Of a DNA stretch of 64,000 nt, positions 27,323 to 37,165 are shown piece after piece. The number at the start of each line of letters is the position of its first letter. Position 1 is the stretch's first letter. A model generated the notes under the pieces. The model saw only the letters and a list, made by a program, of their open reading frames with translations. It searched no databases and was not told where the DNA came from. The stretch comes from Aquiluna sp. GTDB lineage: Bacteria > Actinomycetota > Actinomycetes > Actinomycetales > Microbacteriaceae. The position numbers were made by a program, and so were the translations under genes. Location: assembly GCA_018402685.1 (NCBI GenBank), contig JAGYIJ010000002.1, positions 186,001-250,000 of the forward strand, given 5' to 3'.

Positions 27323-28443
27323 ATACCAAACCTAATTAGTGGGATTCTGGTTTCTGCTGGCGATAGCGCGCCGTGGTGGGCAATCATCTCAAAGCTACGG
27401 GCCTTGAAGTACTTCGAGTGATACAGCGTGTAGTTACTTTTTCCCAACAGCAGTAGTTCTGGGAGTCGATCACTGGCCTGTTTGCCAACCGGACCAAACC
27501 AGCCGGCCTTGACTGCCTCCGAGGTCAAAACCATGTCGAAGGCGTAGGAAACTGGCTCCAGGTTCGCAACAACTTTCTCGATGGAGCTGGAATCATCCAG
27601 GTAGACAAAACCAACCCGAGTATCCCCACCATAGAACTGGGTATGAGAGCCATCATCCAGGTAGTCATCAAGAACCAGCTGCCGCTCCTTAGTGGTCTCG
27701 ATCATGCCGTGATCGGCGGTGACGACAACACCCACGTCCCGGGGCAGCTTTGCTACAAAGTTTCTTATCTCAACATCAAGATCTTCGAGCATGGTCGCAT
27801 AACCGGAGGAGCTCCAGCCGTTTTTATGACCGTACTTATCAAGCTCGGGAATATACAGATAGCTAATTGATGGCTCAGGGCTTGAAAGAATTTCCCTGGC
27901 CCGGCTAAAGCGATCGGACCATTTCTCGGCGGCGGAGAACGTAGCGTCCTTCATGGTGATTTTGGTGAAGGGCGTGTCTTTGTATTCCGCTGCTCCGATA
28001 ACGTGAGCGGCAATGCCGGCTTCTATTGCCCTCGATGCAATCGTTTGATGTGGTTGCCATTCAAGGGGATCGGTGCGTTCGTTCCAACCAACCAGCAGGT
28101 TCAGTTTTTCGTCATGGTGCCTATCCCAAACCAGGTGACCTATTAGCCCGTGCTCCCCCGGCCAGAGTCCAGTGCCAAACGAGCCAATGTTAACGCTCGT
28201 GGTTGCTGGGAAAGAGGTGTGGGTAATCGTGGCTTTGTTGAGAAGTGAATTCAGCCACGGTGCGTGTCCGGCACGCTGTTTGATCTGTTCAATGCCAAGA
28301 CCATCGACCATCACGACCACAATCTTCTTCGCGGGTCGGAAATCGAGAGGATTGGGCTTGGCCTGCACCGCAAGTAGTGCAGAAGAGAACACGTGCCGAA
28401 TGGTGCCGAGAGCTTGGGGATGTGGAGGTAAAGTCAAAGGCAC
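27319..28443 (-). CDS. Alkaline phosphatase superfamily protein (nucleotide pyrophosphatase/phosphodiesterase type)
   Basis: A 374-residue type-I phosphodiesterase-like enzyme. Metal and nucleophile motifs are [12 protein letters not shown] (first Asp), [15 protein letters not shown] (nucleophile Thr, about residue 80), [11 protein letters not shown] (Asp/His) and VTADHGMI (Asp-His). No signal peptide or membrane helix is seen, so a cytosolic substrate is likely but unknown. The gene lies between sepH and parC in many actinobacteria. It starts with GTG, 27 bases from the divergent parC start. Confidence 0.85.
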   Translation of the reverse strand: MPLTLPPHPQALGTIRHVFSSALLAVQAKPNPLDFRPAKKIVVVMVDGLGIEQIKQRAGHAPWLNSLLNKATITHTSFPATTSVNIGSFGTGLWPGEHGLIGHLVWDRHHDEKLNLLVGWNERTDPLEWQPHQTIASRAIEAGIAAHVIGAAEYKDTPFTKITMKDATFSAAEKWSDRFSRAREILSSPEPSISYLYIPELDKYGHKNGWSSSGYATMLEDLDVEIRNFVAKLPRDVGVVVTADHGMIETTKERQLVLDDYLDDGSHTQFYGGDTRVGFVYLDDSSSIEKVVANLEPVSYAFDMVLTSEAVKAGWFGPVGKQASDRLPELLLLGKSNYTLYHSKYFKARSFEMIAHHGALSPAETRIPLIRFGI

Positions 28444-28470
28444 CCCACAAGTTTTACACAGCTAGGAACC

Positions 28471-30816
28471 ATGGCCGACAATCAAGAGCGAATCGTTGAT
28501 ATCGATGTCGCTAAGGAAATGCGGGAGTCATTTCTCGAATACAGCTATTCGGTTATCTATTCGAGGGCACTTCCAGACGCCAGGGATGGTCTTAAACCAG
28601 TCCAAAGACGAATCGTTTATCAAATGGGTGAAATGGGGCTGCGCCCCGATCGAGGCCATGTTAAATCGGCTCGGGTTACCGGCGAGGTCATGGGAAAGCT
28701 CCACCCACACGGTGATGGTGCAATCTACGATGCCCTAGTTCGAATGTCGCAATCCTTTAGCCTGCGGGTCCCATTGATTGATGGGCATGGAAACTTCGGG
28801 TCACTTGACGATGGTCCTGCCGCCGCCAGATACACCGAGGCTCGACTCACCAAAGCGGCAACGCTGCTCAATGAATCCTTGGACGAGGATGTGGTGAGTT
28901 TTGAACCCAATTACGACGCTCAGCTATTAGAGCCAGCGGTGCTGCCGGCTGCTTTTCCAAATCTTTTAGTCAATGGCGCCAGTGGCATTGCGGTTGGCAT
29001 GGCCACAAATATGGCCCCTCACAATCTTCGTGAGGTGGTCTCCGCAATCATCGCTTTGATTGCAAACCCTCAGATCACACTTACCGAGCTGATGGAGTTT
29101 ATTCCTGGTCCAGATCTACCATCGGGCGCAGTCGCTCTCGTCGGAGAGGGCCTCAAGGACGCTTATGAGACTGGTCGGGGCAGTTTCCGAATGCGGGCGA
29201 AGATCTCGGTTGAGACGGTGGGTCCAAGGCGCACCGGTCTGGTTGTCACGGAGCTGCCCTACCTTGTTGGACCAGAGCGGGTAATAGACAAGATCAAGGA
29301 TGCAGTTGGAGCAAAGAAGCTCGAGGGTATTCACAATGTGGTGGATCTAACCGACCGAGAAAACGGCCTGCGATTGGTCATCGAACTCAAGTCAGGTTTT
29401 GACCCTAACTCGGTTATAGAAGCGCTCTACCGGCTAACCCCGCTGGAAGAATCCTTTGGAGTGAACAACGTTGCTTTAGTTGAGGGCAGACCGCAACAGC
29501 TTCCTCTGAAAGCGCTACTAGAGGTCTACCTGCTGCATCGAATCGATGTTGTAACTAGAAGATCAAAGAATCGTCTGGATAAGCGCAGGGCGAGACTGCA
29601 CCTTTTGGATGGTTTGCAGATTGCCGTTTTGAACATCGATGAGGTGATCGAGGTGATTCGGACCTCCGACACCGCCGATAACGCTCGTGAGCGGTTGCGA
29701 ACCGTGTTTGATCTAAGCGAATTGCAAGCTGAATACATTCTTGAACTGAGACTTCGCAGGCTGACTCGGTTTTCAATAATCGAATTGGAGCAGGAAGCCG
29801 ATCAATTGCGCTCCGAGATCGCTGATCTTGAGAAATTACTGAGCTCAGAACAACTCATAAGAACTCAGGTTGCCAGAGAGCTCGAACAGGTGGCTGCGGA
29901 ATTCGGCGACGATAGGCGCACGCAGCTCATTGACAGCGAGGGGATCACCGTCTCTCGTAAGGCCATTTCGGTAACAGAGATCGAGGACTCACCAGCCGTG
30001 GTGGTCCTGAGTCCCACTGGAATCGCCTATCGGGTCACCGAGGCCAGCGAGGTTGACCCAGGCGTGTTGGTACCGAGTTCGACCAGGGCTGATGTTGGTT
30101 TCGTTACTGGTTCTGGTCGAGTAATTAGGGTTCATGTGAGCGATCTGCCCACCAAAACCGCAGGGGTTTCTGGTGACATGCCCGATGCCAAGAACTACTT
30201 GGGTCTTGAGAGCGACTCCGTGGTTGGCTTAATCGCCTGGGATTCTTCTCACACCTACGCCCTTGGGACCTCTCACGGAGTCGTGAAGCGCTTCACCGGA
30301 CCGCTGCCAGACAAAGATGAAGTCGAAATCATCTCTTTGAAAGACATGGACGAGGTAATTGGGATTGGCACTAGTGAAGATTCCACCCAGCTGGTCTTCG
30401 TCTCGTCAGAGGCAAACCTGCTGGTTTTCGATGCCGCCAGCGTTCGGCCCCAGGGTTTAGCCGCAGGCGGTATGGCAGGAATGAATCTGGCCGGCAGTAG
30501 GGCGGTTTTCTTTGGGGTGAGCGATGGTAGTGAGAACCTGGTCACAGCAGCCAACAGCTCGCAGGCACTGGGTGCTACAGACCCCGGGTCGATGAAGACA
30601 ACGCCGCTTTCCGCATACCCCAAAAAGGGAAGAGCGACACAGGGTGTCAGGTGTCAGAGATTGCTAAAGTCCGAAGACCAGATCTATTTCGCTGGATTGG
30701 CGGCAAGTGGTGTGGTTTTGGATTTAGACGGAAAGCCAATCAGCAGCCCAGAGCTTGATCCAAGAAGGGATGCTAGCGGCAAGCCCACCTCCAGTTATGT
30801 CGCTGCCTGCTACTAG
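28471..30816 (+). CDS. parC: DNA topoisomerase IV subunit A (ParC-type)
   Basis: Breaks and rejoins DNA with subunit B to decatenate chromosomes. The 781-residue protein has the winged-helix CAP domain with the quinolone-determining region ([17 protein letters not shown]) and the catalytic Tyr in [11 protein letters not shown] (about residue 120), the coiled-coil gate (about residues 370-480) and a C-terminal beta-pinwheel. I call it ParC rather than GyrA from its placement opposite parE in the actinobacterial sepH-parC-parE region and from the poorly conserved pinwheel without a clear GyrA box. A GyrA assignment would need a search to exclude. Confidence 0.88.
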   Translation: MADNQERIVDIDVAKEMRESFLEYSYSVIYSRALPDARDGLKPVQRRIVYQMGEMGLRPDRGHVKSARVTGEVMGKLHPHGDGAIYDALVRMSQSFSLRVPLIDGHGNFGSLDDGPAAARYTEARLTKAATLLNESLDEDVVSFEPNYDAQLLEPAVLPAAFPNLLVNGASGIAVGMATNMAPHNLREVVSAIIALIANPQITLTELMEFIPGPDLPSGAVALVGEGLKDAYETGRGSFRMRAKISVETVGPRRTGLVVTELPYLVGPERVIDKIKDAVGAKKLEGIHNVVDLTDRENGLRLVIELKSGFDPNSVIEALYRLTPLEESFGVNNVALVEGRPQQLPLKALLEVYLLHRIDVVTRRSKNRLDKRRARLHLLDGLQIAVLNIDEVIEVIRTSDTADNARERLRTVFDLSELQAEYILELRLRRLTRFSIIELEQEADQLRSEIADLEKLLSSEQLIRTQVARELEQVAAEFGDDRRTQLIDSEGITVSRKAISVTEIEDSPAVVVLSPTGIAYRVTEASEVDPGVLVPSSTRADVGFVTGSGRVIRVHVSDLPTKTAGVSGDMPDAKNYLGLESDSVVGLIAWDSSHTYALGTSHGVVKRFTGPLPDKDEVEIISLKDMDEVIGIGTSEDSTQLVFVSSEANLLVFDAASVRPQGLAAGGMAGMNLAGSRAVFFGVSDGSENLVTAANSSQALGATDPGSMKTTPLSAYPKKGRATQGVRCQRLLKSEDQIYFAGLAASGVVLDLDGKPISSPELDPRRDASGKPTSSYVAACY

Positions 30817-32867
30817 GCGTCGATTTTTTCGCGGTCAAAGCTGTCCGCTGAGGAAACAATGAAGTCTCTTCTTGGGGCAACCTCATTACCCATCAAAAGT
30901 TCAAATACGGTGGCTGCCTCTTCGGCGTCTTCGGCGGTGATTCTTCGCAGCATTCGGTTTTGCGGCATCATCGTGGTCTCGGCTAGCTGATCGGCGTCCA
31001 TCTCCCCCAGGCCCTTGTAGCGCTGAATGGGTTGCTGATAGCTCGTTCCATTTTTCTCAAGAGCTGAAAGCAACTCGTTTAGTTCCTGTTGTGAGTAGGT
31101 GTAGCGCGCTTCTTTTACTCGACCCTTTTGGATCATTACTCGGTGAAGTGGTGGAACCGCTGCGTATACCCGACCCGCCTCAACAAGTGGTCGCATGTAA
31201 CGGAAGAAAAGGGTCAAGAGCAAGGTCCTAATGTGCGCACCATCGACATCGGCGTCGCTCATCAGAATGATCTTTTCGTAGCGCACCTGATCTAGTTCAA
31301 AGGTTCGTCCCGAACCCGCACCCAAGACCTGGATGATGGCAGCGCACTCAGCGTTTGAGAGCATGTCCGACAGGGAAGCCTTTTGAACATTCAGAATCTT
31401 TCCTCTGATAGGCAACAGCGCCTGGAAGGAGGAGTCTCTTGCGAGCTTGGCGGTTCCCAGGGCGCTGTCTCCCTCAACGATAAACAGCTCCGAACCCTTG
31501 GTTGCATCCGCCCTGCAATCGACCAACTTGCTGGGAAGCGATGAGGATTCCAGGGCGTTCTTGCGGCGCTGGGTGTCCTTCAATGACCTAGCAGAGATTC
31601 TCGCTTTAGCCTCTGAGACGACCTTGTCCAAGAGGTTCTCCACCTCTTGCTTAGTCCCACGTTGCTTGCCCAGCAGGTATTCATCAAACCACTTCGCAAC
31701 CACACCGGAGACCAGAGATTTGATGGCGGGAGTTCCCAGCACCTCCTTGGTTTGACCTTCAAACTGTGGCTCTGGGAAACTCACAGAAACCACTGCCGTG
31801 AGACCAGTCATGATGTCGTCGCGTTCAATCTTTAGACCGGTTGCCTTGAGTTTTCTGGCTGATTGCTCGATAGCGGCGCGGAAGGCCTTGATAAGCCCCT
31901 GCTCAAATCCCGCTAGGTGGGTGCCACCTTTTGGGGTGGCAATGATGTTAACAAAGCTTCTAACCTCGGTATCGAAAGCGGTTCCCCAGCGAAGCGCTAT
32001 GTCGATCTTGCAATCCCGCTCGACCTCCCTTGAGACCATCGCACCTTGATTCTCATCCAGCACAGGAACGGTCTCTTTGAAGTGGACATCGCTTTGGATT
32101 CGGTGAATCTGTGTGGTCGGGTCGTCCTTGCTGAGGTGTTCAACATACTCGGCTATCCCGCCCTGGAACTGATAGCTCTCAACGTTCTTATCCTGATCGG
32201 TGAGGGTGAGAAGTAGTCCGGGAACCAAAAATGCTGTCTGGCGAAGCCTCGATGCGAGATCAGCTGGAGAGAACACCGCGCTCGGTTCAAAGATTTGGGG
32301 GTCTGGCCAGTAATGCACTCGGGTTCCGGTGACGCCCTTAGCCACTTTGCCAATGGTTCTGAGCTCACTTTGGTCGGTGAAGGGATTGAAATTAGCATCC
32401 GGACCTGGACCATCGAACACGCCGGGTTCGCCGCGCTTGAAGCTCATGGCATGGGTCTTGCCGTTTCTATCAACCTCAACATCCAGTCTCGCACTGAGTG
32501 CATTCACCACGGAGGCGCCGACACCGTGCAAACCACCAGAGGCCCCGTAAGAGCCACCACCAAACTTGCCGCCGGCATGCAGCTTCGTGAAAACGACCTC
32601 AACGCCGCTCAGTCCGGTTCTAGGTTCTGCATCAACCGGCACGCCGCGACCGTCATCGGATATCTTCAAAGAGCCATCCGAAAACGCCTCCACGGCAATT
32701 GTTTTTCCGTGTCCGGCCAAAGCTTCATCAACAGAGTTATCAATAATTTCCCAGAGGCAGTGCATGAGTCCGCGAGCGTCTGTAGAGCCTATGTACATGC
32801 CTGGGCGCTTGCGCACGGCCTCTAGGCCCTCTAGCACGGAAAGATGTCTGGCGTTGTAATCGGTCAC
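30813..32867 (-). CDS. parE: DNA topoisomerase IV subunit B (ParE-type)
   Basis: ATPase subunit of the type-II topoisomerase. The 684-residue protein has the GHKL ATP-binding motifs ([43 protein letters not shown]), the transducer domain, and the TOPRIM motifs [10 protein letters not shown] and [13 protein letters not shown]. It is convergent with parC, the two stops sharing CTAG. The GTG start is 6 bases after TAGTGT (32874-32879) with no Shine-Dalgarno, so it is likely leaderless. Confidence 0.9.
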   Translation of the reverse strand: MTDYNARHLSVLEGLEAVRKRPGMYIGSTDARGLMHCLWEIIDNSVDEALAGHGKTIAVEAFSDGSLKISDDGRGVPVDAEPRTGLSGVEVVFTKLHAGGKFGGGSYGASGGLHGVGASVVNALSARLDVEVDRNGKTHAMSFKRGEPGVFDGPGPDANFNPFTDQSELRTIGKVAKGVTGTRVHYWPDPQIFEPSAVFSPADLASRLRQTAFLVPGLLLTLTDQDKNVESYQFQGGIAEYVEHLSKDDPTTQIHRIQSDVHFKETVPVLDENQGAMVSREVERDCKIDIALRWGTAFDTEVRSFVNIIATPKGGTHLAGFEQGLIKAFRAAIEQSARKLKATGLKIERDDIMTGLTAVVSVSFPEPQFEGQTKEVLGTPAIKSLVSGVVAKWFDEYLLGKQRGTKQEVENLLDKVVSEAKARISARSLKDTQRRKNALESSSLPSKLVDCRADATKGSELFIVEGDSALGTAKLARDSSFQALLPIRGKILNVQKASLSDMLSNAECAAIIQVLGAGSGRTFELDQVRYEKIILMSDADVDGAHIRTLLLTLFFRYMRPLVEAGRVYAAVPPLHRVMIQKGRVKEARYTYSQQELNELLSALEKNGTSYQQPIQRYKGLGEMDADQLAETTMMPQNRMLRRITAEDAEEAATVFELLMGNEVAPRRDFIVSSADSFDREKIDA

Positions 32868-32873
32868 GCCAGA

Positions 32874-32879
32874 ACACTA
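32874..32879 (-). promoter_or_regulatory. -10 box for leaderless parE
   Basis: Minus strand TAGTGT, then TCTGGC, then the GTG start. Six-base spacing fits transcription starting on the start codon. Confidence 0.45.
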
Positions 32880-32968
32880 ACTAGCAACCGAGGTTTATCG
32901 CACCTGCCACTTCGCAGTTAGCGAAACAGGCCCTAATGCGGAATTAGTTTGGCGTGTTCGTGCTTGAA

Positions 32969-32974
32969 TACTCT
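32969..32974 (+). promoter_or_regulatory. Possible -10 box upstream of the DUF7455 gene
   Basis: TACTCT lies 4 bases before the ATG at 32979. The spacing is shorter than for the other leaderless genes here; the true start codon could be slightly further in. Confidence 0.3.
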
Positions 32975-32978
32975 CACA

Positions 32979-33176
32979 ATGGAAGACATCAGAGAAGTAG
33001 AGAAGCTGGTCGCAACAGACCGATGCGACGTGTGTGGAGCCCAGGCTTACATCAGGGTTCAAATGGATAGCGGCGAACTTCTGTTCTGCGCTCACCACGG
33101 CAACGCCAACAAGACCAAGCTTCAGCCTCTGGTTATCAACTGGCACGATCAGTCTGAAGAGCTCAACAAAAAATAG
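32979..33176 (+). CDS. DUF7455-type small zinc-binding protein
   Basis: A 65-residue actinobacterial protein with CDVCGAQAY and LLFCAHHG, giving a likely CxxC...CxxH zinc site. Function is unknown; homologues sit beside parE or the sigma factor gene in many actinobacteria. I start at ATG 32979 (MEDIREVEKL); an in-frame TTG at 32964 is possible. It ends one base before the gatD-like gene on the opposite strand. Confidence 0.8.
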   Translation: MEDIREVEKLVATDRCDVCGAQAYIRVQMDSGELLFCAHHGNANKTKLQPLVINWHDQSEELNKK

Positions 33177-33707
33177 CTAGAGCTTCTCAATCCAGCTCCG
33201 CTGGTGATCGCTGACACTAACTTGCAACCCCAGACCCTGAGCCATGTGCTGTAGCAGTGAAATGTTCTTGGCTAAGACTGGTCCAAACAACGTGGTTGCA
33301 ACGAAGTGCCCTGAGAGAAACAGATCCGAATCAATCACCTCGCTGTTTCTGTAACCCTTCACCGCAATGTCGTTAGACCTCACCTCTCTAAACTCACTGA
33401 CCCGATCGCCGTAGCTCAGTATTGGCAGGCCCGAGAGTTTGGGGGCGAAGAACTCATAAGCACTTCCAACGATCAGAGTTGGTAGACCGGCTTGAAGGCG
33501 CTTTTCTAGAGCAGGGACAAGGGAATCCAGTTCATCGCCAAACTCCCTGATCGCCGCTCTTGAACCATCACCAAACAGCGCGAACTCGGCATCGTCAATC
33601 GCCACTGTTGAAATTTCCTGATCCGTAAAGTGAGCAAGCGCTTCGAGGTTGCCCTGGTCGCCGTTGTTGTTGAAGTATTCCGGCCTGAAACTAAATACCC
33701 GGATCAT
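33177..33707 (-). CDS. GatD-like glutamine amidotransferase fold protein, catalytic residues missing
   Basis: By position and sequence this is the partner of MurT, homologous to GatD, the glutaminase of the lipid II isoglutaminyl synthase. The 176-residue product keeps the N-terminal GDxGN motif (residues 16-20), LPTLIVGSAYEF where the nucleophile loop (ICGGYQF in Staphylococcus aureus GatD) should be, and LFGPVLAKN where LHGPILPKN should be. The nucleophile Cys aligns with Gly81 and the catalytic His with Phe141; the whole protein contains no cysteine. So it cannot be a standard Cys-dependent glutaminase. It overlaps murT by 4 bases (ATGA), indicating that the complex is still made. See findings for a possible role. 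Confidence 0.75.
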   Translation of the reverse strand: MIRVFSFRPEYFNNNGDQGNLEALAHFTDQEISTVAIDDAEFALFGDGSRAAIREFGDELDSLVPALEKRLQAGLPTLIVGSAYEFFAPKLSGLPILSYGDRVSEFREVRSNDIAVKGYRNSEVIDSDLFLSGHFVATTLFGPVLAKNISLLQHMAQGLGLQVSVSDHQRSWIEKL

Positions 33708-34912
33708 TTCGCCACCTGGGTGTGTCTTCTGAATCGTCGCATGGCATCTGCAGAGAACAAAATGGTTGGGTTCTCACCGTCAAGCTTTGAAAATGCCCTG
33801 GCGGCCTCCGAAATCTCAGGCAAGACTTCCCCAACCTCGACCCCCGCAACACTGAGCCTCAGCGCCAGCTCATAAGCATTGAATCCGGCGACCACGTCAA
33901 CCTTTTTCAGCGCACTGAAATCAACCGTCCAGAGCCAGCTCGGATCGTGGATGTCGCTGCCCGCCATCAGCATCAGTGGAGCGACATCCTTTGGAAGTTC
34001 ATCGACATTGAGCTGAAAGCTCGTGGGGTTCTGGACCAGCCTGAGGTTCACGGATCTTCCCATGATCTGCGCTTGCTCATTGCGTGCAAAGACTCCCTGG
34101 GTGTTGCTGAATGTAGCTGCAACCTTTGTCGCATCGAGCTCAATTAGCGAACTGGCTGCCGCGAGAGCTGCTGCGTAGTTCAGTGCCAACTCTGGGCTCT
34201 GCACCGGGGTCTTGAAACGTTCTGATCCCATGGCGATTTGAAAGCCGGCATCTGCGATGACCTGAACCGAGCGCACGATGTCAGGGTGCTGGCCAAAGTT
34301 CAGGGCGTATTTAGGAGCCACATCGCTACTTCTTAGATCATCGGAAAGACCAAAACCAATTGCACGCTGATGACTAGCAGCGAACTGGGTGAGATTCTTA
34401 TCGTCGGAGTTGCAAACGATTTGTTCGGAGGCACTCGCGATTGCTGCAAGCTTTTCGGTCACCAGCTCTGGATCGACGAACCTGTCCAGTTGATCTGAGA
34501 GCACGTTGGTGAAAATGGCCAAGTTAATGTTGAGCTCTTCTGCCAACATCGCACCATGACCCTCGTCCCACTCGAGAACAGCTATGTCGTGGTTGATTTT
34601 CCCGGCGAGGTTTGCCTCTTTCAATACCGCTGAAAACAATCCCTGCTTGATGTTGGCGGTCGAGGGATTTGTGAAGACCTTGAGAGAATGCGCTTCGAGA
34701 AGCTTCACCAGCAAAGAGGTGGTGGAGGATTTTCCTGCAGACCCAGAAATAACCACCAGCCCCTTAGGGCAACTAGCTATCGCTTTTATAAGAAGTTGAG
34801 GATCGATTTTGCTTGCGATGAGTCCTGGAAATGCGGAGCCGCCTCCGCGTCTAAAGATTCGAATGAATAAGCGAAGCAGTTTGCCAATCGACACTGCCAG
34901 CAGCGTGCGCAT
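33704..34912 (-). CDS. murT: MurT-like Mur ligase (lipid II isoglutaminyl synthase homologue), divergent
   Basis: A 402-residue Mur-ligase family protein. In MurT/GatD the ligase activates the alpha-carboxyl of D-Glu in lipid II and adds ammonia. Visible features: N-terminal hydrophobic/basic segment, FPGLIASKIDP, ATP loop GSAGKSSTT (58-65; GTNGKTTT in classical MurT), EWDEGHG, LSDQLDRF (138-145; FRDQLDR usually), NSDD, and a C-terminal MurT domain with DPSWLWTVDF. The four-cysteine zinc ribbon expected near residues 195-225 is absent. The start ATG overlaps the sigA stop (TAATG). Divergence matches that of the GatD partner. Confidence 0.8.
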   Translation of the reverse strand: MRTLLAVSIGKLLRLFIRIFRRGGGSAFPGLIASKIDPQLLIKAIASCPKGLVVISGSAGKSSTTSLLVKLLEAHSLKVFTNPSTANIKQGLFSAVLKEANLAGKINHDIAVLEWDEGHGAMLAEELNINLAIFTNVLSDQLDRFVDPELVTEKLAAIASASEQIVCNSDDKNLTQFAASHQRAIGFGLSDDLRSSDVAPKYALNFGQHPDIVRSVQVIADAGFQIAMGSERFKTPVQSPELALNYAAALAAASSLIELDATKVAATFSNTQGVFARNEQAQIMGRSVNLRLVQNPTSFQLNVDELPKDVAPLMLMAGSDIHDPSWLWTVDFSALKKVDVVAGFNAYELALRLSVAGVEVGEVLPEISEAARAFSKLDGENPTILFSADAMRRFRRHTQVAK

Positions 34913-35985
34913 TAGTTGTCCAGGTAGTCCCTGAGCAGCTGAGAGCGCGAAGGGTGCCTGAGCTTGGACATGGTCTTTGATTCAATCTGCCTGATGCGCT
35001 CTCTGGTGACGCCGAACTTCTCGCCTATTTGATCCAGTGTCATCTGAACACCGTCTCCCAATCCAAAACGTGATTTGATCACGCCTGCCTCGCGGGGGTG
35101 CAAAGATTCGAGAACTCGCTCCAGCTCTTGCTGCAGCATTGTGAAGCCGACAGCATCCGCCGGAACTACCGCTTCGGTGTCTTCAATCAGGTCGCCAAAT
35201 TCGCTGTCGCCGTCTTCTCCCAGTGGAGTCGAAAGCGAGATTGGTTCGCGGCCATACTTCTGGACCTCGACAACCTTCTCCGGAGTCATGTCTAGCTCTG
35301 CTGCCAATTCCTCTGGTGTTGGCTCACGGCCCAGATCCTGCAGCAGCTGGCGCTGAACTCTGGCAAGTTTGTTAATCACTTCAACCATGTGAACTGGAAT
35401 ACGAATGGTTCTAGCCTGGTCAGCCATGGCTCGGGTGATGGCTTGACGAATCCACCAGGTGGCATAGGTGGAGAACTTATAACCCTTGGTGTAGTCAAAT
35501 TTTTCAACCGCGCGAATCAGACCCAGGTTTCCCTCTTGAATCAGATCTAGAAACTGCATGCCCCTGCCGGTGTAACGCTTCGCAAGAGAAACAACGAGGC
35601 GAAGGTTAGCCTCCAAGAGGTGACTCTTGGCGCGCTGGCCATCTTTGACTACCCAGTTCAGGTCTCTTTTGTCTGCTGCGGAGAGTTTCTTGTCCGAGCC
35701 AAGTTTCTCCTCGGCAAAAAGGCCAGCCTCAATGCGCTTGGCCAGCTCAACCTCGAGCTCGGCGTTTAGCAGGGCGACCTTACCAATTTGCTTGAGGTAG
35801 TCCTTGACTGGATCGGCTGTTGCACCGGTAATGGTCAGGTTTTGAACCGGAATGTCGTCTTCGTCATCTTTGATTACAAGAGCATCGCTTGGCAAGAGAA
35901 TTGCCCCGGTTACTGGATCAGTCTCGTCTGACTCGGCAACCGTACCATCGGCGCTCAGATCGACTGCCTCCTGCGCCTCTTTCAC
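34912..35985 (-). CDS. sigA: Principal RNA polymerase sigma factor SigA/RpoD (N-terminus probably extends to 36108)
   Basis: The housekeeping sigma-70 factor. Region 1.2 ([16 protein letters not shown]), region 2 ([40 protein letters not shown], cited in parts; [14 protein letters not shown]), region 3 and region 4 with the helix-turn-helix ([20 protein letters not shown]) are complete. The first canonical start is GTG 35985, but it has no ribosome site. Upstream, the same frame is open for another 41 codons that read as a typical actinobacterial sigma N-terminus (Lys/Ala-rich, then acidic). The best-placed start for that extension is ATC at 36108, five bases after AAGGAAG. murT is translationally coupled downstream. 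Confidence 0.93.
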   Translation of the reverse strand: MKEAQEAVDLSADGTVAESDETDPVTGAILLPSDALVIKDDEDDIPVQNLTITGATADPVKDYLKQIGKVALLNAELEVELAKRIEAGLFAEEKLGSDKKLSAADKRDLNWVVKDGQRAKSHLLEANLRLVVSLAKRYTGRGMQFLDLIQEGNLGLIRAVEKFDYTKGYKFSTYATWWIRQAITRAMADQARTIRIPVHMVEVINKLARVQRQLLQDLGREPTPEELAAELDMTPEKVVEVQKYGREPISLSTPLGEDGDSEFGDLIEDTEAVVPADAVGFTMLQQELERVLESLHPREAGVIKSRFGLGDGVQMTLDQIGEKFGVTRERIRQIESKTMSKLRHPSRSQLLRDYLDN

Positions 35986-36136
35986 AATGCCGGTGACATC
36001 TAAATCTTCGTTGGAATCATCTTCTGCTAATTCATCAACAGGTGCGGCTTTCTTACCGCGCGGCTTGGCAGCGGTGGCCTTGGCTTTTGCCTTCGAAACT
36101 GTTGCGATGATATCTTCCTTGACTTGGGCAGACTTT

Positions 36137-36171
36137 AAACCCTTGTCAAGTCGTTAGACCTGAAAGGGTTT
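36137..36171. repeat. Inverted repeat upstream of sigA
   Basis: AAACCCTT (36137-36144) and AAGGGTTT (36164-36171) are a perfect 8-bp dyad with a 19-base spacer, located just upstream of the sigA ribosome site. It may be an operator or a hairpin in the sigA leader. Confidence 0.45.
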
Positions 36172-36229
36172 CAATAAGTATGCCACGCGATTACTCGTGC
36201 AAAGGTTGAAAAGCAAAATTTAGCTGAAT

Positions 36230-37132
36230 TTATTCCTCAGTTTTGCGTTTTCGCATTGTGGTGAGGTATTGCTCCAATTCTTCGGCCAACTCATCTGCAG
36301 TGAGTGGGCTCGCAGTTGGTTTGCCGATAGGAGCCCTCGAAGGACCGGACTCTCCTGAGGCATAACCCTGCTCCAATGTTTGGACCAGTTTCGCAAGCTC
36401 GGCGTTCTCGCTTACCTGAGACTCGACCTTGGCGTCGAATTTCACCGCTCGCTCTCTGAGTTCATCCGCTGGGAAGACAAGGCCGGTGGCTGCGGTGATC
36501 ATCTCTATGCCGCTGAGAGCGGCTTTTGGAACCTCATTGTCGGCAAGGTAGTGAGGCACTAAAAGCACAAACCCCGAGACCGCAAGACCAAATTGGCTCA
36601 GCCGGTACTCAAGCAGGTGAATGACATTGCCTGGAACTTGGGTCTGGGGCTTCCACTCGGAGAACCTCTCGATCATGTCGCTGCGATTTCCGCTCACAGT
36701 CACGCCAATGGGCCTTGAGTGAGGGATTGGAAATGGAATTGCATGCACCCATGTGAAGCTCTTGACCTCTAATAGCTGAACAAGTTCGACCATGGCCTCA
36801 GCAAACGCCTCCCAGCGCATGTCTGGTTCGTAGCCTTCTAGAAACAGAAATGGCTGGTCGGCCTCATCCAAGACCTTGTAGATGGCCAAGGTTTGTGGTT
36901 CGTAGGACTCAATGTGGTCTTTTTCGAAAAACAGCGTGGGTCTTCTCGACCGGTAATCCAATAGTTCGTCGTTATCGAAACGCAAAACAATATCGTTGTC
37001 CAGGCTCGAGAAAAAGTGTTCCGATATCTGGCCGATTGTGGAGCCGGAATCGGTGAAGCCAGAGAGCATCGCAACCATTGGAAGGCCCTTGATTGATTCA
37101 AAGTCTCCATAAATCTTGTAGAGCTTGCTCAT
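36230..37132 (-). CDS. PAC2 family protein (proteasome assembly chaperone-like)
   Basis: A 300-residue PAC2 (DUF75) protein. Visible family parts are MVAMLSGFTDSGSTIGQ near the N-terminus, DYRSRRPTLFFEKDHI, FLFLEGYEPDMRWEAF and the central HAIPFPIPHSRPIGVTVSG block. In actinobacteria these proteins are conserved but of unknown role; no proteasome genes are visible here. The ATG is 6 bases after TAGTAT, suggesting a leaderless transcript. The C-terminus has a Lys/Arg tail. Divergent from pepA. Confidence 0.85.
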   Translation of the reverse strand: MSKLYKIYGDFESIKGLPMVAMLSGFTDSGSTIGQISEHFFSSLDNDIVLRFDNDELLDYRSRRPTLFFEKDHIESYEPQTLAIYKVLDEADQPFLFLEGYEPDMRWEAFAEAMVELVQLLEVKSFTWVHAIPFPIPHSRPIGVTVSGNRSDMIERFSEWKPQTQVPGNVIHLLEYRLSQFGLAVSGFVLLVPHYLADNEVPKAALSGIEMITAATGLVFPADELRERAVKFDAKVESQVSENAELAKLVQTLEQGYASGESGPSRAPIGKPTASPLTADELAEELEQYLTTMRKRKTEE

Positions 37133-37138
37133 GAGGCG

Positions 37139-37157
37139 ATACTAACCCACCTACACT
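37139..37157. promoter_or_regulatory. Back-to-back -10 boxes for leaderless PAC2 and pepA
   Basis: Minus TAGTAT (37139-37144) is 6 bases before the PAC2 ATG; plus TACACT (37152-37157) is 8 bases before the pepA ATG. The two start codons are only 33 bases apart and neither has a Shine-Dalgarno sequence. Confidence 0.5.
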
Positions 37158-37165
37158 TTTGGTTC

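Noticed and set aside
28471-32867. Calling the topoisomerase genes gyrA/gyrB
   Set aside because: Convergent arrangement beside sepH and the DUF7455 gene is that of actinobacterial parC/parE, and gyrA/gyrB usually lie together near the origin with recF; a search would settle it.
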